Origin: Chlorobium sp.
Lineage (GTDB): Bacteria > Bacteroidota > Chlorobiia > Chlorobiales > Chlorobiaceae
Length of the DNA stretch: 41,608 bases
NCBI GenBank assembly: GCA_028277485.1
Contig: JANQGE010000095.1
Coordinates: 1 to 41,608, forward strand
Direction: 5' to 3'
How positions within the stretch are numbered: position 1 is the stretch's first letter; each line of letters begins with the position of its first letter. Under the pieces are notes generated by a model, which saw only the letters and a program-made list of their open reading frames with translations, had not been told where the DNA came from and searched no databases. A program made the translations under genes and the position numbers. This document shows, piece after piece, positions 25,830 to 33,172 of this stretch.

Positions 25830-25998
25830 GCTTTTACGTTTGATTTACTGTTTTGCTCTGCAAATTGCCGATTATACGCACCGGCCCGGACGCCGCTGCC
25901 ATCGGGAAATTGTGGCTAAAATTAAGAGAGAGAACATAATATACCAAACCCCGGAGATTCCGTTCAAACATCCCCTGCTTTTTTGGGAAAGATGCGTT

Positions 25999-26517
25999 TC
26001 AGGAGCTTCTCAGCCGTATCAGCATTTCGGCAAATTCACGAAAGGCCCCGTGACCACCTTCAGCCTTGCAGATATAGTGCACCACCGGCCGGACAAACCC
26101 GGTAGCGTCGCCAGGGCATCCCGTCAACCCTGAGACAGCAACTGCCCGCATGATTTCAAGATCATTGATATCGTCACCGATATAGGCAATTTCATGCAGC
26201 TTCAGACCGGTTTCGAAAAGAACGTCCTGAAGCTTGGCGAGTTTGTCCTTGACTCCGAGATAGAGCAGCTCGATTTTCAGCTTTTCGGCTCGCTTCCTTA
26301 GATTGGCAGAGGTTTCCCCGGTCATGATGCCGGTCCGGACCCCGGCAGCTTCCAGCCGCTCAACCCCCATTCCGTCACGGACAGAATAACGTTTCAGTTC
26401 TTCACCGCGCCCGGAATAATACACCCCGTTATCGGTAAAAACACCATCGTTGTCAGAAAGTACGAGCCTTACATTTTTTGCCCGCCGAACCAGTTCCTCA
26501 TGTGACAACTCTTTCAT
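25999..26517 (-). CDS. kdsC: 3-deoxy-D-manno-octulosonate-8-phosphate phosphatase
   Basis: A 172-residue HAD-superfamily phosphatase without cap domain, the size of KdsC, which hydrolyses Kdo 8-phosphate to Kdo for lipopolysaccharide. The nucleophile motif is LSDNDGVFTDN, with the nucleophile and acid/base aspartates in the DxDG pattern (Asn in place of the usual Val). Motif II is GIMTGE, the lysine is in GVKDKL, and motif III is IGDDINDLEIM. The substrate-contacting tail EGGHGAFREFAEMLI is also family-like. It sits alone upstream of htpG. Its upstream region carries a 90-bp copy of the palindromic repeat. Confidence 0.9.
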   Translation of the reverse strand: MKELSHEELVRRAKNVRLVLSDNDGVFTDNGVYYSGRGEELKRYSVRDGMGVERLEAAGVRTGIMTGETSANLRKRAEKLKIELLYLGVKDKLAKLQDVLFETGLKLHEIAYIGDDINDLEIMRAVAVSGLTGCPGDATGFVRPVVHYICKAEGGHGAFREFAEMLIRLRSS

Positions 26518-26546
26518 AGCGCAAACACGATCCCGATCATTGTTTA

Positions 26547-26636
26547 GGGCACCTCTATTTATTTATTCCGCGCTTCAATTGCATCGTTGAGCGGATAAGA
26601 AAGGTGAACTGCTCATGACAATACATAGAGGTGCCC
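26547..26636 (-). repeat. Dispersed palindromic element, copy 8 (compact 90 bp, perfect ends)
   Basis: Ends GGGCACCTCTAT and ATAGAGGTGCCC are perfect 12-bp inverted repeats. Only the two arms remain (TTCCGCGCTTCAATTGCATCG and CTCATGACAATACATAG), joined by a short AT/AG-rich linker. The GAGTACGAGGCGG body and the TGTAC hairpin are deleted. Confidence 0.9.
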
Positions 26637-27087
26637 AAAATAATCACACCGCGGAATGCATCTTTAAAGGCACCTTCTATAAGGGCTTGAAAACAGTGCA
26701 GTTAGAATATATCATTTTATCTCCTATTTCGTCGCTCAACCGGGCAGCTCACAAGTTATCAACATTTTGTCAACAATTATCAGCACACCGCAACAGGTTA
26801 CCATGCAGAAAAAAATCATCCGGAGAAAAAACAATAAAACATTTAAAAAAAGTAAGTTAAAAAATCTTCTCCTTACAAAACCGCCTCCGTGCAGCCTTGT
26901 ATGTCATTTTTTTACGTCATCCGAAAGGCACGGTTTTTCCGGTTTTCAACACATGTCATCACCAAAAGCAAAAAAAATCATGCAAGTATTCATTCCATAC
27001 CCATCAAATGAACTTTCACGGCATATCAGATGAATAAACGTGCTATTTTTTTCCACCCTGCATATTGTTCTTTCATCCACTCCATGT

Positions 27088-27098
27088 CCCCCCCCCCC
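27088..27098. repeat. Homopolymeric C11 tract
   Basis: Eleven consecutive C residues, 28 bp beyond the nrdG stop codon. It is outside any called gene. Confidence 0.9.
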
Positions 27099-27126
27099 TG
27101 CTCGTCCGGATTGATTACAAGCCGGA

Positions 27127-27909
27127 TTACCGTTTCGCTGACAGAGTAACCGGTGACGACCTTATACGAACATTTCCATCATTTGGTTCTAAGGATTCAA
27201 CCGCCCTTAGAATCTCCTCTTGTGTAAACGCTTTTCCCGGAAAAGCCTGAAGCGTTCTCTCCGGATTATATCTCTGAAGAAAAAACGGGATACGAATCAA
27301 CCGCGCAAGCCCTGCAATATCTTCCCTGTCATGGTATGGTTTGAGCAGAGTCGTCCTCACTTCACAGGGTATAACGGCCCTATGCAAAAGCTCCAGCGAC
27401 CGCCGTATATCATCAAGCATGGTTTCGGTAAACAGCTGCCCGCAGATCATGGCGTATTTGCGGTAATCCAGGGGCGCCTTGATGTCCATGGCAACATAAT
27501 CTACCAGTTCTTCGATCAAAAGCATCTCAAGCATCCGGGGATTTGTTCCGTTGGTATCCAGTTTCACCTCCATCCCCAGGGCCTTTATTTTCCTGATGAA
27601 TTCCGGCAGCAAACGGTGCCGGGTAGGCTCTCCGCCGGTTATGACGACCGCATCGAGAAGAGCCTTGTTCGATGAGAGCCACGCAAACACGTCCTCGTCA
27701 GCAAAAGGAGCCGAACGTGAGAGCAGATTCGGCAGAACCAGCTCCGGATTATGACAGTAAACACAGCGAAAGTTGCAGCCCCTGGTGTAGACAACCGCCG
27801 AAATTCTTCCCGGATAATCATTCAGGCTCTGCTTGAGAAACCCTCCCAGCGGGAGCAGTGAAGAAACATCCCCGGCTCCCGGCTTTGTCTGTTCGACGTC
27901 GTTCCTCAT
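27127..27909 (-). CDS. nrdG: Anaerobic ribonucleotide reductase activating protein
   Basis: A 260-residue radical-SAM enzyme. The 4Fe-4S motif CxxxCxxC is seen as GCNFRCVYCHNPE (residues about 45-57), and SAM-binding glycine motifs follow (VVITGGEPT). It uses SAM and an electron to make the glycyl radical on NrdD. The start codon overlaps the nrdD stop by 4 bp (ATGA), a typical coupled pair. The longer form, with an N-terminal GGFLKQSLNDYPG segment, resembles the activator type annotated as pyruvate-formate-lyase-activating-like. Control by the cobalamin riboswitch upstream of nrdD probably covers this gene too. Confidence 0.92.
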   Translation of the reverse strand: MRNDVEQTKPGAGDVSSLLPLGGFLKQSLNDYPGRISAVVYTRGCNFRCVYCHNPELVLPNLLSRSAPFADEDVFAWLSSNKALLDAVVITGGEPTRHRLLPEFIRKIKALGMEVKLDTNGTNPRMLEMLLIEELVDYVAMDIKAPLDYRKYAMICGQLFTETMLDDIRRSLELLHRAVIPCEVRTTLLKPYHDREDIAGLARLIRIPFFLQRYNPERTLQAFPGKAFTQEEILRAVESLEPNDGNVRIRSSPVTLSAKR

Positions 27910-30098
27910 GTTGCAGGGGCGGCATTGCAGACGGCCTTTTTTTCAAATTCATCGAAAGCGTCCGGGCCTTGCCGGTCAAAAAGTTTGCGATCCCTGAACT
28001 CCACCTGCTTCCCTGCGTTCCATTGTTCGACAGGTCTGAGATATCCCACGATTCTTGAAAAGACAAGGCACTGCTGAGCCGTTCCGGACCCAAGACAGAG
28101 AGGGCATTGCCGATGCTCACCGGAAAGATAACCATGTGAAGGACATACGCTGAACGTTGGAGACAGGGTGACATAGGGCAACCGGAAATTCGCGGTGATC
28201 TTCCTCAGAAGCTGCCGGGCCGACTCCGGCGGCAGGCTGTGCTCTCCGAGAAACGTGTGAAAAACCGTCCCGCCGGTATAGCGCACCTGAAGATCATCCT
28301 GAAGCCGCAGGGCTTCGAAAAGATCGTCGGTATAGTTGACCGGGAGCTGAGAGGAATTGGTGTAATACGGCTCTGCCCCATCCCTGCAGGCCGCTTCATT
28401 GGCAACAATGATATCCGGATACTTCGCCTTGTCAAGCCTCGCCAGACGATAGGAGGTGCCTTCTCCCGGAGTAGCCTCGAGGTTGTAGATGTGCCCCGTC
28501 TCCTCCTGGAAAGCGGCAAGCTGTTCCCGCATGAAATCCAGAACTTTGAGGCTGAACGTTCGCCCCTTCTCCTCGCCGATGGACGAACCGAGGAAGTTCA
28601 GACTGCACTCGTTCATACCGATAAGCCCTATCGTCGAAAAGTGGTTATCCCAGTATGCCCCGTTTTTCCGGTACAGGTTGCGCAGATAAAAACGGGAATA
28701 AGGATACAATCCCTGACCGGTTAAATGCTCGATCACCTTTCTCTTGACTTCAAGACTGCTTTTCCCGAGTTCCATGACCTTCGCCAGACGCTGAAAGAAC
28801 TCATCTTCCGAACGCGACAAATAGCCGAGCTCCGGCAAATTGACCGTCACCACACCGACCGAACCGGTAAGCGGATTGGAACCGAACAGACTCCCTCCGC
28901 GCCGTTGCAACTCGCGCTTGTCGAGCCTGAGACGGCAGCACATGCTGCGGACATCGTCCGGACTCATGTCGGAATTCACAAAATTCGAAAAGTAAGGTAT
29001 TCCGTATTTTGCCGTCATCTCCCAGATACCCTCATACACCGGGTTTTCCCAATCGAAATCAGGTGTAATGTTGTAGGTGGGAATCGGAAATGAAAACACC
29101 GAGCCGTTGGCATCACCTTCAAGCATCACAGCGGCATAAGCCCGGTTGAACAGGTCCATCTCTTCCTGAAAATCCCCGTACACCTCTTCCTGTAGTTCAC
29201 CCCCGATAATGACCTGGCGGTCACGCATGTATTCTGGTACCCGAAGATCAAGCGTGACATTGGTAAAAGGTGTTTGGAAGCCGACCCTTGTCGGGACATT
29301 CATGTTGAAGAAAAACTCCTGCAGGGACTGCTTCACCGCTTCATAATCCAGGTCGTCACAGCGGATAAACGGTGCAAGCCAGGTATCGAAGCTGGAAAAA
29401 GCCTGGGCGCCGGCTGCTTCTCCCTGCATGGTATAGAAAAAGTTCACAATTTGTCCCAGCGCAGAACGCAGGTGTCTTGCCGGAGCACTTGTCGTCTGCT
29501 GTTCAACCCCCTGAAAACCGCTTAGCAGAAGATCTTCAAGATCCCAGCCTACGCAATAGACACTAAGCGACCCAAGATCGTGAATGTGCATGACCCCCTC
29601 CTTGTGAGCCTCGGCAATCTCCTGGGGATAGATCTCGTTCAGCCAGTACTGTGAACTCACAATACTCGAAACATGATGGTTGAGGCCCTGGAGTGAATAG
29701 CTCAGGTTGGCGTTCTCCTTCACGCGCCAGTCCTTGAGATGCAGGTAGTCGTCCACAAGACCGATATTGGTAAATATCTCCTTGGCCTTCCGCATGTTGC
29801 GGTGCTGGTGACGATAAATGATATAGGCCTTGGCAGCATCGAAAGCCTGCTGATCAAACAGCACCTTTTCAACCGCGTCCTGTATCTCTTCAACCGAAGG
29901 GAACTCCTCCCGCGCTCCGATGCGGAGGGACTCGACAACCCGGGAACTCAGTGTTGCGGCATGCTGCCGATCGGGATTCCCCACCGCGCGAAGAGCCCTG
30001 AAAATGGCAAACGTGATTTTTTCCTGGTCGAAACGAACAACCCTGCCGTCACGTTTGATGATTTTCGCGTCATCAAACACCGCTTTGTTTTCCATCAT
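27906..30098 (-). CDS. nrdD: Anaerobic (class III) ribonucleoside-triphosphate reductase
   Basis: 730 residues from the chosen start. It reduces NTPs to dNTPs by a glycyl-radical mechanism under anoxia. An N-terminal ATP-cone (IIKRDGRVVRFDQEKI, about 11-95) gives allosteric control. The middle barrel holds the substrate-site cysteines. A C-terminal zinc site is made of CPSHG, CPLC and CLVFS, and the radical glycine is in RIVGYLRPVEQWNAGKQ near the end. The frame is open to 30254, but homology begins at the MM pair at 30098/30095, and the longer N terminus would overlap the riboswitch expression region. nrdG follows with a 4-bp overlap. Confidence 0.94.
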   Translation of the reverse strand: MMENKAVFDDAKIIKRDGRVVRFDQEKITFAIFRALRAVGNPDRQHAATLSSRVVESLRIGAREEFPSVEEIQDAVEKVLFDQQAFDAAKAYIIYRHQHRNMRKAKEIFTNIGLVDDYLHLKDWRVKENANLSYSLQGLNHHVSSIVSSQYWLNEIYPQEIAEAHKEGVMHIHDLGSLSVYCVGWDLEDLLLSGFQGVEQQTTSAPARHLRSALGQIVNFFYTMQGEAAGAQAFSSFDTWLAPFIRCDDLDYEAVKQSLQEFFFNMNVPTRVGFQTPFTNVTLDLRVPEYMRDRQVIIGGELQEEVYGDFQEEMDLFNRAYAAVMLEGDANGSVFSFPIPTYNITPDFDWENPVYEGIWEMTAKYGIPYFSNFVNSDMSPDDVRSMCCRLRLDKRELQRRGGSLFGSNPLTGSVGVVTVNLPELGYLSRSEDEFFQRLAKVMELGKSSLEVKRKVIEHLTGQGLYPYSRFYLRNLYRKNGAYWDNHFSTIGLIGMNECSLNFLGSSIGEEKGRTFSLKVLDFMREQLAAFQEETGHIYNLEATPGEGTSYRLARLDKAKYPDIIVANEAACRDGAEPYYTNSSQLPVNYTDDLFEALRLQDDLQVRYTGGTVFHTFLGEHSLPPESARQLLRKITANFRLPYVTLSPTFSVCPSHGYLSGEHRQCPLCLGSGTAQQCLVFSRIVGYLRPVEQWNAGKQVEFRDRKLFDRQGPDAFDEFEKKAVCNAAPAT

Positions 30099-30203
30099 GA
30101 GTGTGCGATTTAAAGGTGAACAAAACCGTCTGAGGCACACATTCACGGACAACAGCTTATGGAAAAGGGATAAGAGGAAAAAAGAGGACCTCACTCCTGT
30201 CAC

Positions 30204-30224
30204 ATGCTTTATACGCGAAAGCAT
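30204..30224 (-). other. Hairpin in nrdD leader
   Basis: ATGCTTT (30204-30210) and AAAGCAT (30218-30224) form a perfect 7-bp stem. It lies between the cobalamin aptamer and the nrdD start. It may be part of the expression platform, but I could not derive which alternative pairing stops expression. A short GGACCTCACTCC segment followed on minus by a T-run (about 30181-30198) is a possible weak terminator. Confidence 0.35.
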
Positions 30225-30288
30225 ACCGTCACAACGTCGGGCATCGGGAAACACCGGTTATGGGCATTTCCTGATTATAAATAAAAAC

Positions 30289-30449
30289 AAGACAGGTCTC
30301 CTGGCTCACCCATTCCACGGCGCCTTCCCATCCCTGTAACCGGAACAGTGGCACAATGCCGAAAAATTTCAGCGGGTTTACAGTTGCGCGTCAGCTCACG
30401 ATTCTCACGTGATTCCCTATTAAACCCCTGTTAAGGGGTATCCTGTTTC
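30289..30449 (-). promoter_or_regulatory. Cobalamin (B12) riboswitch
   Basis: Read on the minus strand, the conserved elements come in order. A CCCCTTAACAGGGG stem is followed by TTTAATAGGGAATCACG, then GCTGACGCGCAACTGTAAAC, GTGCCACTG, GGGATGGGAAGGCG and finally the B12 box GAGCCAGGAGACCTGTC at 30291-30307. ACAGG at the 5' end can pair with CCTGT of the box as P1. It lies about 190 bp upstream of the nrdD start, on the coding strand. High cobalamin is expected to turn the operon off. Confidence 0.93.
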
Positions 30450-30531
30450 ATCAGAATGCAGAAGAACACACAGAGTACTATTGAATGTAACAATATTGTC
30501 TGTGGGCACAAACACAGTCATGGTGAAAATC

Positions 30532-31413
30532 TCACTCTTCCTCGGCAGCAAGCATTTCCCTGATTTTCAGAAGCTCCTGCCGCCGCTCCTCACTGGTTTC
30601 CGGATAGGACATGTTCAGTGATTTGAATGTGTTAAGGATGATCTCGGAAACAATAAGGCGGGCGTTTTTTTTGTCGTCCGCAGGCACGACGTACCAGGGC
30701 GCTTTCTCTGTGCTGGTTTCGCTGAGACAGTCCTCGTAAACCGCCATATACCGGTGCCAAAACTTTCGCGCCTCAATATCCGCAATGCTGAACTTCCAGT
30801 TCTTCTCCGGCTCATCGATGCGCCGCAGAAAGCGTTTGCGCTGCTCCTTTTTGGACAAGTGCAGGAAAAACTTAATGATTCTGGTGCCGCTATAGTACAG
30901 GTGACGTTCCATGTTGTTGATCGAGCAGTAACGGTTGTTCCAGATCTCATCGCTGTTCAGCAGATCCTCCGGGATCTGCCGGCTCCTGAGAATCTCGGGA
31001 TGCACCCGGACAACAAGCACCTCTTCATAATATGACCGGTTGAAAATACCGATCCGACCTCTTTCAGGAAGTGCGCAATTCGCGCGCCAGAGAAAATCGT
31101 GATCCAGCTCCTGCAGGGTAGGGTGCTTGAAGCTGTATACCTGGCATCCCTGAGGGTTTATTCCCGACATCACATGGCGTATCACGCCGTCCTTTCCTGC
31201 AGCGTCCATTGCCTGAAAGATCAGGAGAACCGCATAGCGGTCGTGCGCATAGTGTATTCGCTGCAGCTCGCTCAACTCCCCGACATGCTCTTTCAGCATC
31301 ACCCTGTATTGCTCTTTCGAGGAATACACCTTGGGAATATCGGTCGGCCACTTGTTCAGCGAAACCTTGTGTCCTTCACGGACCCTGAAATCATCAAGAT
31401 TTATCTGCCCCAT
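30532..31413 (-). CDS. Polyphosphate kinase 2 family protein (polyphosphate:nucleotide phosphotransferase)
   Basis: A 293-residue PPK2-family enzyme that moves phosphate between polyphosphate and nucleotides (AMP, ADP or GDP by subclass). The Walker A-like FQAMDAAGKDG is followed by the Walker B/lid signatures (GRIGIFNRSYYEEVLVVRVHPE; RIIKFFLHLSKKEQRKR). One PPK2 domain fills the protein. An N-terminal part (LNKWPTDIPKVYSSKEQ) has the form of the class often annotated as polyphosphate:AMP or ADP phosphotransferase; subclass is uncertain. The ATG at 31413 lies inside the last codons of fumC (13-bp overlap), with GGAAGAAAGAG upstream, so translation is coupled to fumC. Confidence 0.88.
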   Translation of the reverse strand: MGQINLDDFRVREGHKVSLNKWPTDIPKVYSSKEQYRVMLKEHVGELSELQRIHYAHDRYAVLLIFQAMDAAGKDGVIRHVMSGINPQGCQVYSFKHPTLQELDHDFLWRANCALPERGRIGIFNRSYYEEVLVVRVHPEILRSRQIPEDLLNSDEIWNNRYCSINNMERHLYYSGTRIIKFFLHLSKKEQRKRFLRRIDEPEKNWKFSIADIEARKFWHRYMAVYEDCLSETSTEKAPWYVVPADDKKNARLIVSEIILNTFKSLNMSYPETSEERRQELLKIREMLAAEEE

Positions 31414-32810
31414 AGCTCTTTCTTCCCGGTCATTTTCGACGGGACAACCCATTCGTCGAACTGCTCATCTGTCAGATGGCCAAGAGCAACAGCGGCTTCC
31501 CGCAGGGTTGTACCTTCGGCATGAGCCTTCTTGGCAATCTCGGCGGCCTTGTAATAGCCGATATACGGGTTCAGTGCCGTCACAAGCATCAGCGAGTTTT
31601 CCAGATGCTCCCTGACCCTCGGGTGGTTCGGCTCAATCCCGTTGACACACTTGTCGGCGAAAGAAACACAGGCATCGCCGATCAGCTCGGCGGACTGTAA
31701 AAGATTGTAGATCATCACGGGCTTGAACACATTCAACTCAAAATGGCCGTTTGCTCCCCCTACGCTGACAGCAACATCGTTACCCATAACCTGTGCGCAA
31801 ACCATGGTAATCGCCTCAACCTGTGTAGGGTTGACCTTGCCCGGCATAATCGACGATCCGGGCTCGTTCGGAGGGATGGTAATTTCACCGATACCGCTTC
31901 GTGGACCGGAGGCAAGCATCCTGATATCGTTTGCAATTTTCATGAGACTCACGGCAACCTGCTTCAGGGCTCCATGCGATTCAACAACAGCGTCATGAGC
32001 CGCAAGCGACTCGAACTTGTTTTCTGCCGTCACGAAAGGCAGGCCGGTCAGCGATGCGATGGTTTCGGCAACTTTCCAGGCATACCCCTCCGGAGTGTTC
32101 AGACCGGTGCCGACCGCCGTACCGCCGAGAGCAAGCTCGGCAAGGTGAGGCAGGGTATTTTCGACGGCTCTGATACCATGGTCGAGCTGGGAGACATAGC
32201 CGGAAAACTCCTGGCCGAGCGTCAAAGGCGTCGCGTCCATCCAGTGCGTACGTCCGATTTTGACCACCTCTCTCATTTCTTCGGATTTTTTCTGCAGCTC
32301 GTCGCGCAGCCTGCTGATACCGGGAATGGCTCTACCAACCAGCATACTGTATCCGGCGATATGCATCGCTGTCGGAAACGTATCATTGGACGACTGTGAT
32401 TTGTTCACGTCATCGTTCGGATTCAGCAGCCGTTCTCCCTCTCCGAGCTTGTTACCCGCAAGGAAGTGTGCGCGATTGGCCACAACCTCATTCACATTCA
32501 TATTCGATTGGGTGCCCGACCCCGTCTGCCAGACAACAAGCGGAAACTGATCCGCCAGCTTACCCTCGATAATTTCATCACACGCAGACACTATCGCGTC
32601 TTTTTTCCCTTCAGGAAGCACTCCAAGCTCACAGTTAGTCATCGCCGCAGCCTTTTTCAAGTAACCGAAAGCCTCGATAATCTCCTTCGGCATCGATCCT
32701 GCCGGGCCGATTTTAAAGTTTTCGACCGACCGCTGGGTTTGAGCCCCCCAAAATTTATCGGCAGGGACTTTCACCTCCCCCATGGTATCCTTCTCGATTC
32801 TGTAGGCCAT
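31401..32810 (-). CDS. fumC: Class II fumarate hydratase
   Basis: A 469-residue oxygen-stable fumarase interconverting fumarate and L-malate. The superfamily signature is GSSIMPGKVNPTQ; substrate-site motifs include SGTQSNMNVNEV near residue 97, GRTHWMDATPLTLGQE, and HNQ/SSNDT-type (NKSQSSNDTFPTAMH). Length fits the tetrameric FumC family. In a reductive or oxidative citric-acid cycle it would supply malate, and so oxaloacetate for the decarboxylase encoded elsewhere in the window. The PPK2 gene begins within its last codons. The upstream region has palindromic repeats from 32871 on. Confidence 0.96.
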   Translation of the reverse strand: MAYRIEKDTMGEVKVPADKFWGAQTQRSVENFKIGPAGSMPKEIIEAFGYLKKAAAMTNCELGVLPEGKKDAIVSACDEIIEGKLADQFPLVVWQTGSGTQSNMNVNEVVANRAHFLAGNKLGEGERLLNPNDDVNKSQSSNDTFPTAMHIAGYSMLVGRAIPGISRLRDELQKKSEEMREVVKIGRTHWMDATPLTLGQEFSGYVSQLDHGIRAVENTLPHLAELALGGTAVGTGLNTPEGYAWKVAETIASLTGLPFVTAENKFESLAAHDAVVESHGALKQVAVSLMKIANDIRMLASGPRSGIGEITIPPNEPGSSIMPGKVNPTQVEAITMVCAQVMGNDVAVSVGGANGHFELNVFKPVMIYNLLQSAELIGDACVSFADKCVNGIEPNHPRVREHLENSLMLVTALNPYIGYYKAAEIAKKAHAEGTTLREAAVALGHLTDEQFDEWVVPSKMTGKKELWGR

Positions 32811-32870
32811 AATGCTTCAATCTACAAATTTCAAAAAATTCCCGAATCCGCGGTCCTCCCCCGGAATTCA

Positions 32871-32957
32871 GGGCACTTCTATTAAATTGTCGTGAGCGAC
32901 CTTCTCTATCCGCCCAACGAAGTATTCGGGTCGCGTAACAAATTAATAGAGGCGCCC
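32871..32957 (+). repeat. Dispersed palindromic element, copy 9a (87 bp)
   Basis: Ends GGGCACTTCTATTAAATTGTC and AAATTAATAGAGGCGCCC. Only the GTCGTGAGCGACC arm and a CTATCCGCCCAACGAAG arm remain; the central body is deleted. Confidence 0.85.
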
Positions 32958-32995
32958 TTCATTGACAAAACACTAAGGCAGAAAAAAACCTTTTT

Positions 32996-33032
32996 CTATC
33001 CGCTCGACGAAGTAATTGAAGCGCGGAATAAA
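32996..33032 (+). repeat. Dispersed palindromic element, right-arm fragment 9b
   Basis: CTATCCGCTCGACGAAGTAA followed by TTGAAGCGCGGAATAAA matches the right arm of the family. It is truncated where copy 9c starts, the same kind of junction as between copies 3 and 4. Confidence 0.75.
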
Positions 33033-33150
33033 GGGTACCTCTATTAATTGTCATGAGCGTCATGAGTACGAGGCGGACGGAGCGCAGAAACCCTCTCCTA
33101 TCCGCCCAACGAGATAATCATGACGCAGAATAAATTTAATAGAGGTACCC
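33033..33150 (+). repeat. Dispersed palindromic element, copy 9c with covarying ends
   Basis: 118 bp. The left end is GGGTACCTCTATTAATTG and the right end is TTTAATAGAGGTACCC. Compared with the usual GGGCACC / GGTGCCC, both ends carry the matching C-to-T and G-to-A change, so the inverted repeat stays perfect. The body GAGTACGAGGCGGACGGAGC is kept and the central TGTAC hairpin is deleted. A further end fragment, ATAGAGGTGCC, follows at 33154-33164. Confidence 0.9.
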
Positions 33151-33172
33151 TAAATAGAGGTGCCTTGCGCTG

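Larger units (their letters stand above)
26518..27126. other. A+T-rich gene-free stretch
   Basis: These 609 bases lie between nrdG and kdsC. They contain one compact repeat copy (26547-26636), a terminal-like fragment GGCACCTTCTAT at 26669-26680, an A+T-rich part from about 26690 to 27060 and an 11-base C-run at 27088-27098. A frame of 88 codons (26767-27033) has a TTG start, no ribosome site and no recognisable protein, so I do not call it. Confidence 0.6.
32811..33172. other. Repeat-filled intergenic region between pgm and fumC
   Basis: These 362 bases consist largely of three repeat copies or parts (32871-32957, 32996-33032, 33033-33150) and a terminal scrap at 33154-33164. I see no gene. 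The fumC promoter must lie in 32811-32870 or within the repeats. Confidence 0.7.

Noticed and set aside
26750..26800. DnaA-box-like TTATCAACA in A+T-rich DNA as a possible replication origin
   Set aside because: There is only one near-match and no dnaA, dnaN or other origin neighbours, so an origin is not supported.
26767..27033. Plus-strand frame of 88 codons in the A+T-rich gap
   Set aside because: It has a TTG start without a ribosome site and a Lys/Phe/Ser-rich sequence typical of translated A+T-rich DNA.
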